From: Calliopsis andreniformis
Taxonomy: Eukaryota; Arthropoda; Insecta; Hymenoptera; Andrenidae
Length of the DNA: 64,000 bases
Direction of reading: 5' to 3'
Assembly (NCBI RefSeq): GCF_051401765.1
Contig: NW_027480450.1
Location: 5,208,001 to 5,272,000, forward strand
Shown here: piece by piece, positions 22,601-35,728 of the stretch
Numbering within the stretch: the first letter of the stretch is position 1
How the letters are laid out: each line of letters begins with the position of its first letter
Program-made: the position numbers and the translations under genes
The notes under the pieces: generated by a model
The model's database searches: none
Told to the model about the DNA's origin: nothing
The model's input: the letters and a program-made list of their open reading frames with translations, nothing else

Positions 22601-25600
22601 ATCGCTCCGTTATTCTACGTTCTCTCGGTCCACGGGCATCAGAGAGCAAAACAGCCTAATAGTTTTAGAGTGCCTCAACGATCAGGAATATGGATCTAAC
22701 GTTCTCGTTTCGAACCGACGACTTTCGGTTCCGGAGCGACACGAACGCTCCATGATTCTCGATTATCTCGACACAGGTAAGAGACAGAGGAGAACAAGTG
22801 TATGGTTTTAGAGAGCCACGAGCACCAGGAATAAGGATCTACCGTTGTCATTTCGTTCCGTCGACATTCGGTTCCGGAGCGACACGAACGGGGACTTAGA
22901 ATTTTTTCGCTCGGGCTCCGGAGCGACACGAACGGGGACTTAGAATTTTTTCGCTCGGGCTCCGGAGCGACACGATCGCTCCGTTATTCTACGTTCTCTC
23001 GGTCCACGGGCATCAGAGAGCAAAACAGCCTAATAGTTTTAGAGTGCCTCAACGATCAGGAATATGGATCCAACGTTCTCGTTTCGAACCGACGACTTTC
23101 GGTTCCGGAGCGACACGAACGCTCCATGATTCTCGATTATCTCGACACAGGTAAGAGACAGAGGAGAACAAGTGTATGGTTTTAGAGAGCCACGAGCACC
23201 AGGAATAAGGATCTACCGTTGTCATTTCGTTCCGTCGACATTCGGTTCCGGAGCGACACGAACGGGGACTTAGAATTTTTTCGCTCGGGCTCCGGAGCGA
23301 CACGAACGGGGACTTAGAATTTTTTCGCTCGGGCTCCGGAGCGACACGATCGCTCCGTTATTCTACGTTCTCTCGGTCCACGGGCATCAGAGAGCAAAAC
23401 AGCCTAATAGTTTTAGAGTGCCTCAACGATCAGGAATATGGATCCAACGTTCTCGTTTCGAACCGACGACTTTCGGTTCCGGAGCGACACGAACGCTCCA
23501 TGATTCTCGATTATCTCGACACAGGTAAGAGACAGAGGAGAACAAGTGTATGGTTTTAGAGAGCCACGAGCACCAGGAATAAGGATCTACCGTTGTCATT
23601 TCGTTCCGTCGACATTCGGTTCCGGAGCGACACGAACGGGGACTTAGAATTTTTTCGCTCGGGCTCCGGAGCGACACGAACGGGGACTTAGAATTTTTTC
23701 GCTCGGGCTCCGGAGCGACACGATCGCTCCGTTATTCTACGTTCTCTCGGTCCACGGGCATCAGAGAGCAAAACAGCCTAATAGTTTTAGAGTGCCTCAA
23801 CGATCAGGAATATGGATCCAACGTTCTCGTTTCGAACCGACGACTTTCGGTTCCGGAGCGACACGAACGCTCCATGATTCTCGATTATCTCGACACAGGT
23901 AAGAGACAGAGGAGAACAAGTGTATGGTTTTAGAGAGCCACGAGCACCAGGAATAAGGATCTACCGTTGTCATTTCGTTCCGTCGACATTCGGTTCCGGA
24001 GCGACACGAACGGGGACTTAGAATTTTTTCGCTCGGGCTCCGGAGCGACACGAACGGGGACTTAGAATTTTTTCGCTCGGGCTCCGGAGCGACACGATCG
24101 CTCCGTTATTCTACGTTCTCTCGGTCCACGGGCATCAGAGAGCAAAATATCCTAATAGTTTTAGAGTGCCTCAACGATCAGGAATATGGATCTAACGTTC
24201 TCGTTTCGAACCGACGACTTTCGGTTCCGGAGCGACACGAACGCTCCATGATTCTCGATTATCTCGACACAGGTAAGAGACAGAGGAGAACAAGTGTATG
24301 GTTTTAGAGAGCCACGAGCACCAGGAATAAGGATCTACCGTTGTCATTTCGTTCCGTCGACATTCGGTTCCGGAGCGACACGAACGGGGACTTAGAATTT
24401 TTTCGCTCGGGCTCCGGAGCGACACGAACGGGGACTTAGAATTTTTTCGCTCGGGCTCCGGAGCGACACGATCGCTCCGTTATTCTACGTTCTCTCGGTC
24501 CACGGGCATCAGAGAGCAAAACAGCCTAATAGTTTTAGAGTGCCTCAACGATCAGGAATATGGATCTAACGTTCTCGTTTCGAACCGACGACTTTCGGTT
24601 CCGGAGCGACACGAACGCTCCATGATTCTCGATTATCTCGACACAGGTAAGAGACAGAGGAGAACAAGTGTATGGTTTTAGAGAGCCACGAGCACCAGGA
24701 ATAAGGATCTACCGTTGTCATTTCGTTCCGTCGACATTCGGTTCCGGAGCGACACGAACGGGGACTTAGAATTTTTTCGCTCGGGCTCCGGAGCGACACG
24801 AACGGGGACTTAGAATTTTTTCGCTCGGGCTCCGGAGCGACACGATCGCTCCGTTATTCTACGTTCTCTCGGTCCACGGGCATCAGAGAGCAAAACAGCC
24901 TAATAGTTTTAGAGTGCCTCAACGATCAGGAATATGGATCTAACGTTCTCGTTTCGAACCGACGACTTTCGGTTCCGGAGCGACACGAACGCTCCATGAT
25001 TCTCGATTATCTCGACACAGGTAAGAGACAGAGGAGAACAATTGTATGGTTTTAGAGAGCCACGAGCACCAGGAATAAGGATCTACCGTTGTCATTTCGT
25101 TCCGTCGACATTCGGTTCCGGAGCGACACGAACGGGGACTTAGAATTTTTTCGCTCGGGCTCCGGAGCGACACGAACGGGGACTTAGAATTTTTTCGCTC
25201 GGGCTCCGGAGCGACACGATCGCTCCGTTATTCTACGTTCTCTCGGTCCACGGGCATCAGAGAGCAAAACAGCCTAATAGTTTTAGAGTGCCTCAACGAT
25301 CAGGAATATGGATCCAACGTTCTCGTTTCGAACCGACGACTTTCGGTTCCGGAGCGACACGAACGCTCCATGATTCTCGATTATCTCGACACAGGTAAGA
25401 GACAGAGGAGAACAAGTGTATTGTTTTAGAGAGCCACGAGCACCAGGAATAAGGATCTACCGTTGTCATTTCGTTCCGTCGACATTCGGTTCCGGAGCGA
25501 CACGAACGGGGACTTAGAATTTTTTCGCTCGGGCTCCGGAGCGACACGAACGGGGACTTAGAATTTTTTCGCTCGGGCTCCGGAGCGACACGATCGCTCC

Positions 25601-27456
25601 GTTATTCTACGTTCTCTCGGTCCACGGGCATCAGAGAGCAAAACAGCCTAATAGTTTTAGAGTGCCTCAACGATCAGGAATATGGATCCAACGTTCTCGT
25701 TTCGAACCGACGACTTTCGGTTCCGGAGCGACACGAACGCTCCATGATTCTCGATTATCTCGACACAGGTAAGAGACAGAGGAGAACAAGTGTATGGTTT
25801 TAGAGAGCCACGAGCACCAGGAATAAGGATCTACCGTTGTCATTTCGTTCCGTCGACATTCGGTTCCGGAGCGACACGAACGGGGACTTAGAATTTTTTC
25901 GCTCGGGCTCCGGAGCGACACGAACGGGGAATTAGAATTTTTTCGCTCGGGCTCCGGAGCGACACGATCGCTCCGTTATTCTACGTTCTCTCGGTCCACG
26001 GGCATCAGAGAGCAAAACAGCCTAATAGTTTTAGAGTGCCTCAACGATCAGGAATATGGATCCAACGTTCTCGTTTCGACCCGACGACTTTCGGTTCCGG
26101 AGCGACACGAACGCTCCATGATTCTCGATTATCTCGACACAGGTAAGAGACAGAGGAGAACAAGTGTATGGTTTTAGAGAGCCACGAGCACCAGGAATAA
26201 GGATCTACCGTTGTCATTTCGTTCCGTCGACATTCGGTTCCGGAGCGACACGAACGGGGACTTAGAATTTTTTCGCTCGGGCTCCGGAGCGACACGAACG
26301 GGGACTTAGAATTTTTTCGCTCGGGCTCCGGAGCGACACGATCGCTCCGTTATTCTACGTTCTCTCGGTCCACGGGCATCAGAGAGCAAAACAGCCTAAT
26401 AGTTTTAGAGTGCCTCAACGATCAGGAATATGGATCTAACGTTCTCGTTTCGAACCGACGACTTTCGGTTCCGGAGCGACACGAACGCTCCATGATTCTC
26501 GATTATCTCGACACAGGTAAGAGACAGAGGAGAACAAGTGTATGGTTTTAGAGAGCCACGAGCACCAGGAATAAGGATCTACCGTTGTCATTTCGTTCCG
26601 TCGACATTCGGTTCCGGAGCGACACGAACGGGGACTTAGAATTTTTTCGCTCGGGCTCCGGAGCGACACGAACGGTGACTTAGAATTTTTTCGCTCGGGC
26701 TCCGGAGCGACACGATCGCTCCGTTATTCTACGTTCTCTCGGTCCACGGGCATCAGAGAGCAAAACAGCCTAATAGTTTTAGAGTGCCTCAACGATCAGG
26801 AATATGGATCTAACGTTCTCGTTTCGAACCGACGACTTTCGGTTCCGGAGCGACACGAACGCTCCATGATTCTCGATTATCTCGACACAGGTAAGAGACA
26901 GAGGAGAACAAGTGTATGGTTTTAGAGAGCCACGAGCACCAGGAATAAGGATCTACCGTTGTCATTTCGTTCCGTCGACATTCGGTTCCGGAGCGACACG
27001 AACGGGGACTTAGAATTTTTTCGCTCGGGCTCCGGAGCGACACGAACGGGGACTTAGAATTTTTTCGCTCGGGCTCCGGAGCGACACGATCGCTCCGTTA
27101 TTCTACGTTCTCTCGGTCCACGGGCATCAGAGAGCAAAACAGCCTAATAGTTTTAGAGTGCCTCAACGATCAGGAATATGGATCCAACGTTCTCGTTTCG
27201 AACCGACGACTTTCGGTTCCGGAGCGACACGAACGCTCCATGATTCTCGATTATCTCGACACAGGTAAGAGACAGAGGAGAACAAGTGTATGGTTTTAGA
27301 GAGCCACGAGCACCAGGAATAAGGATCTACCGTTGTCATTTCGTTCCGTCGACATTCGGTTCCGGAGCGACACGAACGGGGACTTAGAATTTTTTCGCTC
27401 GGGCTCCGGAGCGACACGAACGGGGACTTAGAATTTTTTCGCTCGGGCTCCGGAGC
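19603..27456. repeat. 21 consecutive 374-bp monomers
   Basis: No indels. Eleven of 21 carry the C type. Markers include caaaatatcc near 20778 and 24145, g-to-t changes at 25042, 25422 and 26676, ggggaattag at 25931 and cgacccg at 26080. Confidence 0.95.
21099..24464. repeat. Second copy of the nine-monomer block
   Basis: Same type order and markers as 14785-18150 (tttcgctccg at 21734, caaaatatcc near 24145). The two blocks diverge in type on both sides. Confidence 0.75.
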
Positions 27457-27874
27457 GACACGATCGCTCCGTTATTCTACGTTCTCTCGGTCCACGGGCA
27501 TCAGAGAGCAAAACAGCCTAATAGTTTTAGAGTGCCTCAACGATCAGGAATATGGATCTAACGTTCTCGTTTCGAACCGACGACTTTCGGTTCCGGAGCG
27601 ACACGAACGCTCCATGATTCTCGATTATCTCGACACAGGTAAGAGACAGAGGAGAACAAGTGTATGGTTTTAGAGAGCCACGAGCACCAGGAATAAGGAT
27701 CTACCGTTGTCATTTCGTTCCGTCGACATTCGGTTCCGGAGCGACACGAACGGGGACTTAGAATTTTTTCGCTCGGGCTCCGGAGCGACACGAACGGGGA
27801 CTTAGAATTTTTTCGCTCGGGCTCCGGAGCGACACGAACGGGGACTTAGAATTTTTTCGCTCGGGCTCCGGAGC
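27457..27874. repeat. 418-bp monomer (three D)
   Basis: A 27457-27599, B 27600-27742, and D copies at 27743, 27787 and 27831. It is the first triple-D monomer and is isolated from the others by 18 kb. Confidence 0.95.
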
Positions 27875-30800
27875 GACACGATCGCTCCGTTATTCTACGT
27901 TCTCTCGGTCCACGGGCATCAGAGAGCAAAACAGCCTAATAGTTTTAGAGTGCCTCAACGATCAGGAATATGGATCTAACGTTCTCGTTTCGAACCGACG
28001 ACTTTCGGTTCCGGAGCGACACGAACGCTCCATGATTCTCGATTATCTCGACACAGGTAAGAGACAGAGGAGAACAAGTGTATGGTTTTAGAGAGCCACG
28101 AGCACCAGGAATAAGGATCTACCGTTGTCATTTCGTTCCGTCGACATTCGGTTCCGGAGCGACACGAACGGGGACTTAGAATTTTTTCGCTCGGGCTCCG
28201 GAGCGACACGAACGGGGACTTAGAATTTTTTCGCTCGGGCTCCGGAGCGACACGATCGCTCCGTTATTCTACGTTCTCTCGGTCCACGGGCATCAGAGAG
28301 CAAAACAGCCTAATAGTTTTAGAGTGCCTCAACGATCAGGAATATGGATCTAACGTTCTCGTTTCGAACCGACGACTTTCGGTTCCGGAGCGACACGAAC
28401 GCTCCATGATTCTCGATTATCTCGACACAGGTAAGAGACAGAGGAGAACAAGTGTATGGTTTTAGAGAGCCACGAGCACCAGGAATAAGGATCTACCGTT
28501 GTCATTTCGTTCCGTCGACATTCGGTTCCGGAGCGACACGAACGGGGACTTAGAATTTTTTCGCTCGGGCTCCGGAGCGACACGAACGGGGACTTAGAAT
28601 TTTTTCGCTCGGGCTCCGGAGCGACACGATCGCTCCGTTATTCTACGTTCTCTCGGTCCACGGGCATCAGAGAGCAAAACAGCCTAATAGTTTTAGAGTG
28701 CCTCAACGATCAGGAATATGGATCTAACGTTCTCGTTTCGAACCGACGACTTTCGGTTCCGGAGCGACACGAACGCTCCATGATTCTCGATTATCTCGAC
28801 ACAGGTAAGAGACAGAGGAGAACAAGTGTATGGTTTTAGAGAGCCACGAGCACCAGGAATAAGGATCTACCATTGTCATTTCGTTCCGTCGACATTCGGT
28901 TCCGGAGCGACACGAACGGGGACTTAGAATTTTTTCGCTCGGGCTCCGGAGCGACACGAACGGGGACTTAGAATTTTTTCGCTCGGGCTCCGGAGCGACA
29001 CGATCGCTCCGTTATTCTACGTTCTCTCGGTCCACGGGCATCAGAGAGCAAAACAGCCTAATAGTTTTAGAGTGCCTCAACGATCAGGAATATGGATCTA
29101 ACGTTCTCGTTTCGAACCGACGACTTTCGGTTCCGGAGCGACACGAACGCTCCATGATTCTCGATTATCTCGACACAGGTAAGAGACAGAGGAGAACAAG
29201 TGTATGGTTTTAGAGAGCCACGAGCACCAGGAATAAGGATCTACCGTTGTCATTTCGTTCCGTCGACATTCGGTTCCGGAGCGACACGAACGGGGACTTA
29301 GAATTTTTTCGCTCGGGCTCCGGAGCGACACGAACGGGGACTTAGAATTTTTTCGCTCGGGCTCCGGAGCGACACGATCGCTCCGTTATTCTACGTTCTC
29401 TCGGTCCACGGGCATCAGAGAGCAAAACAGCCTAATAGTTTTAGAGTGCCTCAACGATCAGGAATATGGATCTAACGTTCTCGTTTCGAACCGACGACTT
29501 TCGGTTCCGGAGCGACACGAACGCTCCATGATTCTCGATTATCTCGACACAGGTAAGAGACAGAGGAGAACAAGTGTATGGTTTTAGAGAGCCACGAGCA
29601 CCAGGAATAAGGATCTACCGTTGTCATTTCGTTCCGTCGACATTCGGTTCCGGAGCGACACGAACGGGGACTTAGAATTTTTTCGCTCGGGCTCCGGAGC
29701 GACACGAACGGGGACTTAGAATTTTTTCGCTCGGGCTCCGGAGCGACACGATCGCTCCGTTATTCTACGTTCTCTCGGTCCACGGGCATCAGAGAGCAAA
29801 ACAGCCTAATAGTTTTAGAGTGCCTCAACGATCAGGAATATGGATCCAACGTTCTCGTTTCGAACCGACGACTTTCGGTTCCGGAGCGACACGAACGCTC
29901 CATGATTCTCGATTATCTCGACACAGGTAAGAGACAGAGGAGAACAAGTGTATGGTTTTAGAGAGCCACGAGCACCAGGAATAAGGATCTACCGTTGTCA
30001 TTTCGTTCCGTCGACATTCGGTTCCGGAGCGACACGAACGGGGACTTAGAATTTTTTCGCTCGGGCTCCGGAGCGACACGAACGGGGACTTAGAATTTTT
30101 TCGCTAGGGCTCCGGAGCGACACGATCGCTCCGTTATTCTACGTTCTCTCGGTCCACGGGCATCAGAGAGCAAAACAGCCTAATAGTTTTAGAGTGCCTC
30201 AACGATCAGGAATATGGATCTAACGTTCTCGTTTCGAACCGACGACTTTCGGTTCCGGAGCGACACGAACGCTCCATGATTCTCGATTATCTCGAAACAG
30301 GTAAGAGACAGAGGAGAACAAGTGTATGGTTTTAGAGAGCCACGAGCACCAGGAATAAGGATCTACCGTTGTCATTTCGTTCCGTCGACATTCGGTTCCG
30401 GAGCGACACGAACGGGGACTTAGAATTTTTTCGCTCGGGCTCCGGAGCGACACGAACGGGGACTTAGAATTTTTTCGCTCGGGCTCCGGAGCGACACGAT
30501 CGCTCCGTTATTCTACGTTCTCTCGGTCCACGGGCATCAGAGAGCAAAACAGCCTAATAGTTTTAGAGTGCCTCAACGATCAGGAATATGGATCTAACGT
30601 TCTCGTTTCGAACCGACGACTTTCGGTTCCGGAGCGACACGAACGCTCCATGATTCTCGATTATCTCGACACAGGTAAGAGACAGAGGAGAACAAGTGTA
30701 TGGTTTTAGAGAGCCACGAGCACCAGGAATAAGGATCTACCGTTGTCATTTCGTTCCGTCGACATTCGGTTCCGGAGCGACACGAACGGGGACTTAGAAT

Positions 30801-32362
30801 TTTTTCGCTCGGGCTCCGGAGCGACACGAACGGGGACTTAGAATTTTTTCGCTCGGGCTCCGGAGCGACACGATCGCTCCGTTATTCTACGTTCTCTCGG
30901 TCCACGGGCATCAGAGAGCAAAACAGCCTAATAGTTTTAGAGTGCCTCAACGATCAGGAATATGGATCCAACGTTCTCGTTTCGAACCGACGACTTTCGG
31001 TTCCGGAGCGACACGAACGCTCCATGATTCTCGATTATCTCGACACAGGTAAGAGACAGAGGAGAACAAGTGTATGGTTTTAGAGAGCCACGAGCACCAG
31101 GAATAAGGATCTACCGTTGTCATTTCGTTCCGTCGACATTCGGTTCCGGAGCGACACGAACGGGGACTTAGAATTTTTTCGCTCGGGCTCCGGAGCGACA
31201 CGAACGGGGACTTAGAATTTTTTCGCTCGGGCTCCGGAGCGACACGATCGCTCCGTTATTCTACGTTCTCTCGGTCCACGGGCATCAGAGAGCAAAACAG
31301 CCTAATAGTTTTAGAGTGCCTCAACGATCAGGAATATGGATCTAACGTTCTCGTTTCGAACCGACGACTTTCGGTTCCGGAGCGACACGAACGCTCCATG
31401 ATTCTCGATTATCTCGACACAGGTAAGAGACAGAGGAGAACAAGTGTATGGTTTTAGAGAGCCACGAGCACCAGGAATAAGGATCTACCGTTGTCATTTC
31501 GTTCCGTCGACATTCGGTTCCGGAGCGACACGAACGGGGACTTAGAATTTTTTCGCTCGGGCTCCGGAGCGACACGAACGGGGACTTAGAATTTTTTCGC
31601 TCGGGCTCCGGAGCGACACGATCGCTCCGTTATTCTACGTTCTCTCGGTCCACGGGCATCAGAGAGCAAAACAGCCTAATAGTTTTAGAGTGCCTCAACG
31701 ATCAGGAATATGGATCTAACGTTCTCGTTTCGAACCGACGACTTTCGGTTCCGGAGCGACACGAACGCTCCATGATTCTCGATTATCTCGACACAGGTAA
31801 GAGACAGAGGAGAACAAGTGTATGGTTTTAGAGAGCCACGAGCACCAGGAATAAGGATCTACCGTTGTCATTTCGTTCCGTCGACATTCGGTTCCGGAGC
31901 GACACGAACGGGGACTTAGAATTTTTTCGCTCGGGCTCCGGAGCGACACGAACGGGGACTTAGAATTTTTTCGCTCGGGCTCCGGAGCGACACGATCGCT
32001 CCGTTATTCTACGTTCTCTCGGTCCACGGGCATCAGAGAGCAAAACAGCCTAATAGTTTTAGAGTGCCTCAACGATCAGGAATATGGATCTAACGTTCTC
32101 GTTTCGAACCGACGACTTTCGGTTCCGGAGCGACACGAACGCTCCATGATTCTCGATTATCTCGACACAGGTAAGAGACAGAGGAGAACAAGTGTATGGT
32201 TTTAGAGAGCCACGAGCACCAGGAATAAGGATCTACCGTTGTCATTTCGTTCCGTCGACATTCGGTTCCGGAGCGACACGAACGGGGACTTGGAATTTTT
32301 TCGCTCGGGCTCCGGAGCGACACGAACGGGGACTTAGAATTTTTTCGCTCGGGCTCCGGAGC

Positions 32363-35300
32363 GACACGATCGCTCCGTTATTCTACGTTCTCTCGGTCCA
32401 CGGGCATCAGAGAGCAAAACAGCCTAATAGTTTTAGAGTGCATCAACGATCAGGAATATGGATCTAACGTTCTCGTTTCGAACCGACGACTTTCGGTTCC
32501 GGAGCGACACGAACGCTCCATGATTCTCGATTATCTCGACACAGGTAAGAGACAGAGGAGAACAAGTGTATGGTTTTAGAGAGCCACGAGCACCAGGAAT
32601 AAGGATCTACCGTTGTCATTTCGTTCCGTCGACATTCGGTTCCGGAGCGACACGAACGGGGACTTAGAATTTTTTCGCTCGGGCTCCGGAGCGACACGAA
32701 CGGGGACTTAGAATTTTTTCGCTCGGGCTCCGGAGCGACACGATCGCTCCGTTATTCTACGTTCTCTCGGTCCACGGGCATCAGAGAGCAAAACAGCCTA
32801 ATAGTTTTAGAGTGCCTCAACGATCAGGAATATGGATCTAACGTTCTCGTTTCGAACCGACGACTTTCGGTTCCGGAGCGACACGAACGCTCCATGATTC
32901 TCGATTATCTCGACACAGGTAAGAGACAGAGGAGAACAAGTGTATGGTTTTAGAGAGCCACGAGCACCAGGAATAAGGATCTACCGTTGTCATTTCGTTC
33001 CGTCGACATTCGGTTCCGGAGCGACACGAACGGGGACTTAGAATTTTTTCGCTCGGGCTCCGGAGCGACACGAACGGGGACTTAGAATTTTTTCGCTCGG
33101 GCTCCGGAGCGACACGATCGCTCCGTTATTCTACGTTCTCTCGGTCCACGGGCATCAGAGAGCAAAACAGCCTAATAGTTTTAGAGTGCCTCAACGATCA
33201 GGAATATGGATCTAACGTTCTCGTTTCGAACCGACGACTTTCGGTTCCGGAGCGACACGAACGCTCCATGATTCTCGATTATCTCGACACAGGTAAGAGA
33301 CAGAGGAGAACAAGTGTATGGTTTTAGAGAGCCACGAGCACCAGGAATAAGGATCTACCGTTGTCATTTCGTTCCGTCGACATTCGGTTCCGGAGCGACA
33401 CGAACGGGGACTTAGAATTTTTTCGCTCGGGCTCCGGAGCGACACGAACGGGGACTTAGAATTTTTTCGCTCGGGCTCCGGAGCGACACGATCGCTCCGT
33501 TATTCTACGTTCTCTCGGTCCACGGGCATCAGAGAGCAAAACAGCCTAATAGTTTTAGAGTGCCTCAACGATCAGGAATATGGATCTAACGTTCTCGTTT
33601 CGAACCGACGACTTTCGGTTCCGGAGCGACACGAACGCTCCATGATTCTCGATTATCTCGACACAGGTAAGAGACAGAGGAGAACAAGTGTATGGTTTTA
33701 GAGAGCCACGAGCACCAGGAATAAGGATCTACCGTTGTCATTTCGTTCCGTCGACATTCGGTTCCGGAGCGACACGAACGGGGACTTAGAATTTTTTCGC
33801 TCGGGCTCCGGAGCGACACGAACGGGGACTTAGAATTTTTTCGCTCGGGCTCCGGAGCGACACGATCGCTCCGTTATTCTACGTTCTCTCGGTCCACGGG
33901 CATCAGAGAGCAAAACAGCCTAATAGTTTTAGAGTGCCTCAACGATCAGGAATATGGATCTAACGTTCTCGTTTCGAACCGACGACTTTCGGTTCCGGAG
34001 CGACACGAACGCTCCATGATTCTCGATTATCTCGACACAGGTAAGAGACAGAGGAGAACAAGTGTATGGTTTTAGAGAGCCACGAGCACCAGGAATAAGG
34101 ATCTACCGTTGTCATTTCGTTCCGTCGACATTCGGTTCCGGAGCGACACGAACGGGGACTTAGAATTTTTTCGCTCGGGCTCCGGAGCGACACGAACGGG
34201 GACTTAGAATTTTTTCGCTCGGGCTCCGGAGCGACACGATCGCTCCGTTATTCTACGTTCTCTCGGTCCACGGGCATCAGAGAGCAAAACAGCCTAATAG
34301 TTTTAGAGTGCCTCAACGATCAGGAATATGGATCCAACGTTCTCGTTTCGAACCGACGACTTTCGGTTCCGGAGCGACACGAACGCTCCATGATTCTCGA
34401 TTATCTCGACACAGGTAAGAGACAGAGGAGAACAAGTGTATGGTTTTAGAGAGCCACGAGCACCAGGAATAAGGATCTACCGTTGTCATTTCGTTCCGTC
34501 GACATTCGGTTCCGGAGCGACACGAACGGGGACTTAGAATTTTTTCGCTCGGGCTCCGGAGCGACACGAACGGGGACTTAGAATTTTTTCGCTCGGGCTC
34601 CGGAGCGACACGATCGCTCCGTTATTCTACGTTCTCTCGGTCCACGGGCATCAGAGAGCAAAACAGCCTAATAGTTTTAGAGTGCCTCAACGATCAGGAA
34701 TATGGATCCAACGTTCTCGTTTCGAACCGACGACTTTCGGTTCCGGAGCGACACGAACGCTCCATGATTCTCGATTATCTCGACACAGGTAAGAGACAGA
34801 GGAGAACAAGTGTATGGTTTTAGAGAGCCACGAGCACCAGGAATAAGGATCTACCGTTGTCATTTCGTTCCGTCGACATTCGGTTCCGGAGCGACACGAA
34901 CGGGGACTTAGAATTTTTTCGCTCGGGCTCCGGAGCGACACGAACGGGGACTTAGAATTTCTTCGCTCGGGCTCCGGAGCGACACGATCGCTCCGTTATT
35001 CTACGTTCTCTCGGTCCACGGGCATCAGAGAGCAAAACAGCCTAATAGTTTTAGAGTGCCTCAACGATCAGGAATATGGATCTAACGTTCTCGTTTCGAA
35101 CCGACGACTTTCGGTTCCGGGGCGACACGAACGCTCCATGATTCTCGATTATCTCGACACAGGTAAGAGACAGAGGAGAACAAGTGTATGGTTTTAGAGA
35201 GCCACGAGCACCAGGAATAAGGATCTACCGTTGTCATTTCGTTCCGTCGACATTCGGTTCCGGAGCGACACGAACGGGGACTTAGAATTTTTTCGCTCGG

Positions 35301-35728
35301 GCTCCGGAGCGACACGAACGGGGACTTAGAATTTTTTCGCTCGGGCTCCGGAGCGACACGATCGCTCCGTTATTCTACGTTCTCTCGGTCCACGGGCATC
35401 AGAGAGCAAAACAGCCTAATAGTTTTAGAGTGCCTCAACGATCAGGAATATGGATCTAACGTTCTCGTTTCGAACCGACGACTTTCGGTTCCGGAGCGAC
35501 ACGAACGCTCCATGATTCTCGATTATCTCGACACAGGTAAGAGACAGAGGAGAACAAGTGTATGGTTTTAGAGAGCCACGAGCACCAGGAATAAGGATCT
35601 ACCGTTGTCATTTCGTTCCGTCGACATTCGGTTCCGGAGCGACACGAACGGGGACTTAGAATTTTTTCGCTCGGGCTCCGGAGCGACACGAACGGGGACT
35701 TAGAATTTTTTCGCTCGGGCTCCGGAGC
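32363..35728. repeat. 3366-bp (nine-monomer) higher-order unit, copy 1
   Basis: Marker gcatcaacg at 32442, marker gaatttcttcg at 34961 and type order T T T T T C C T T. Confidence 0.82.
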
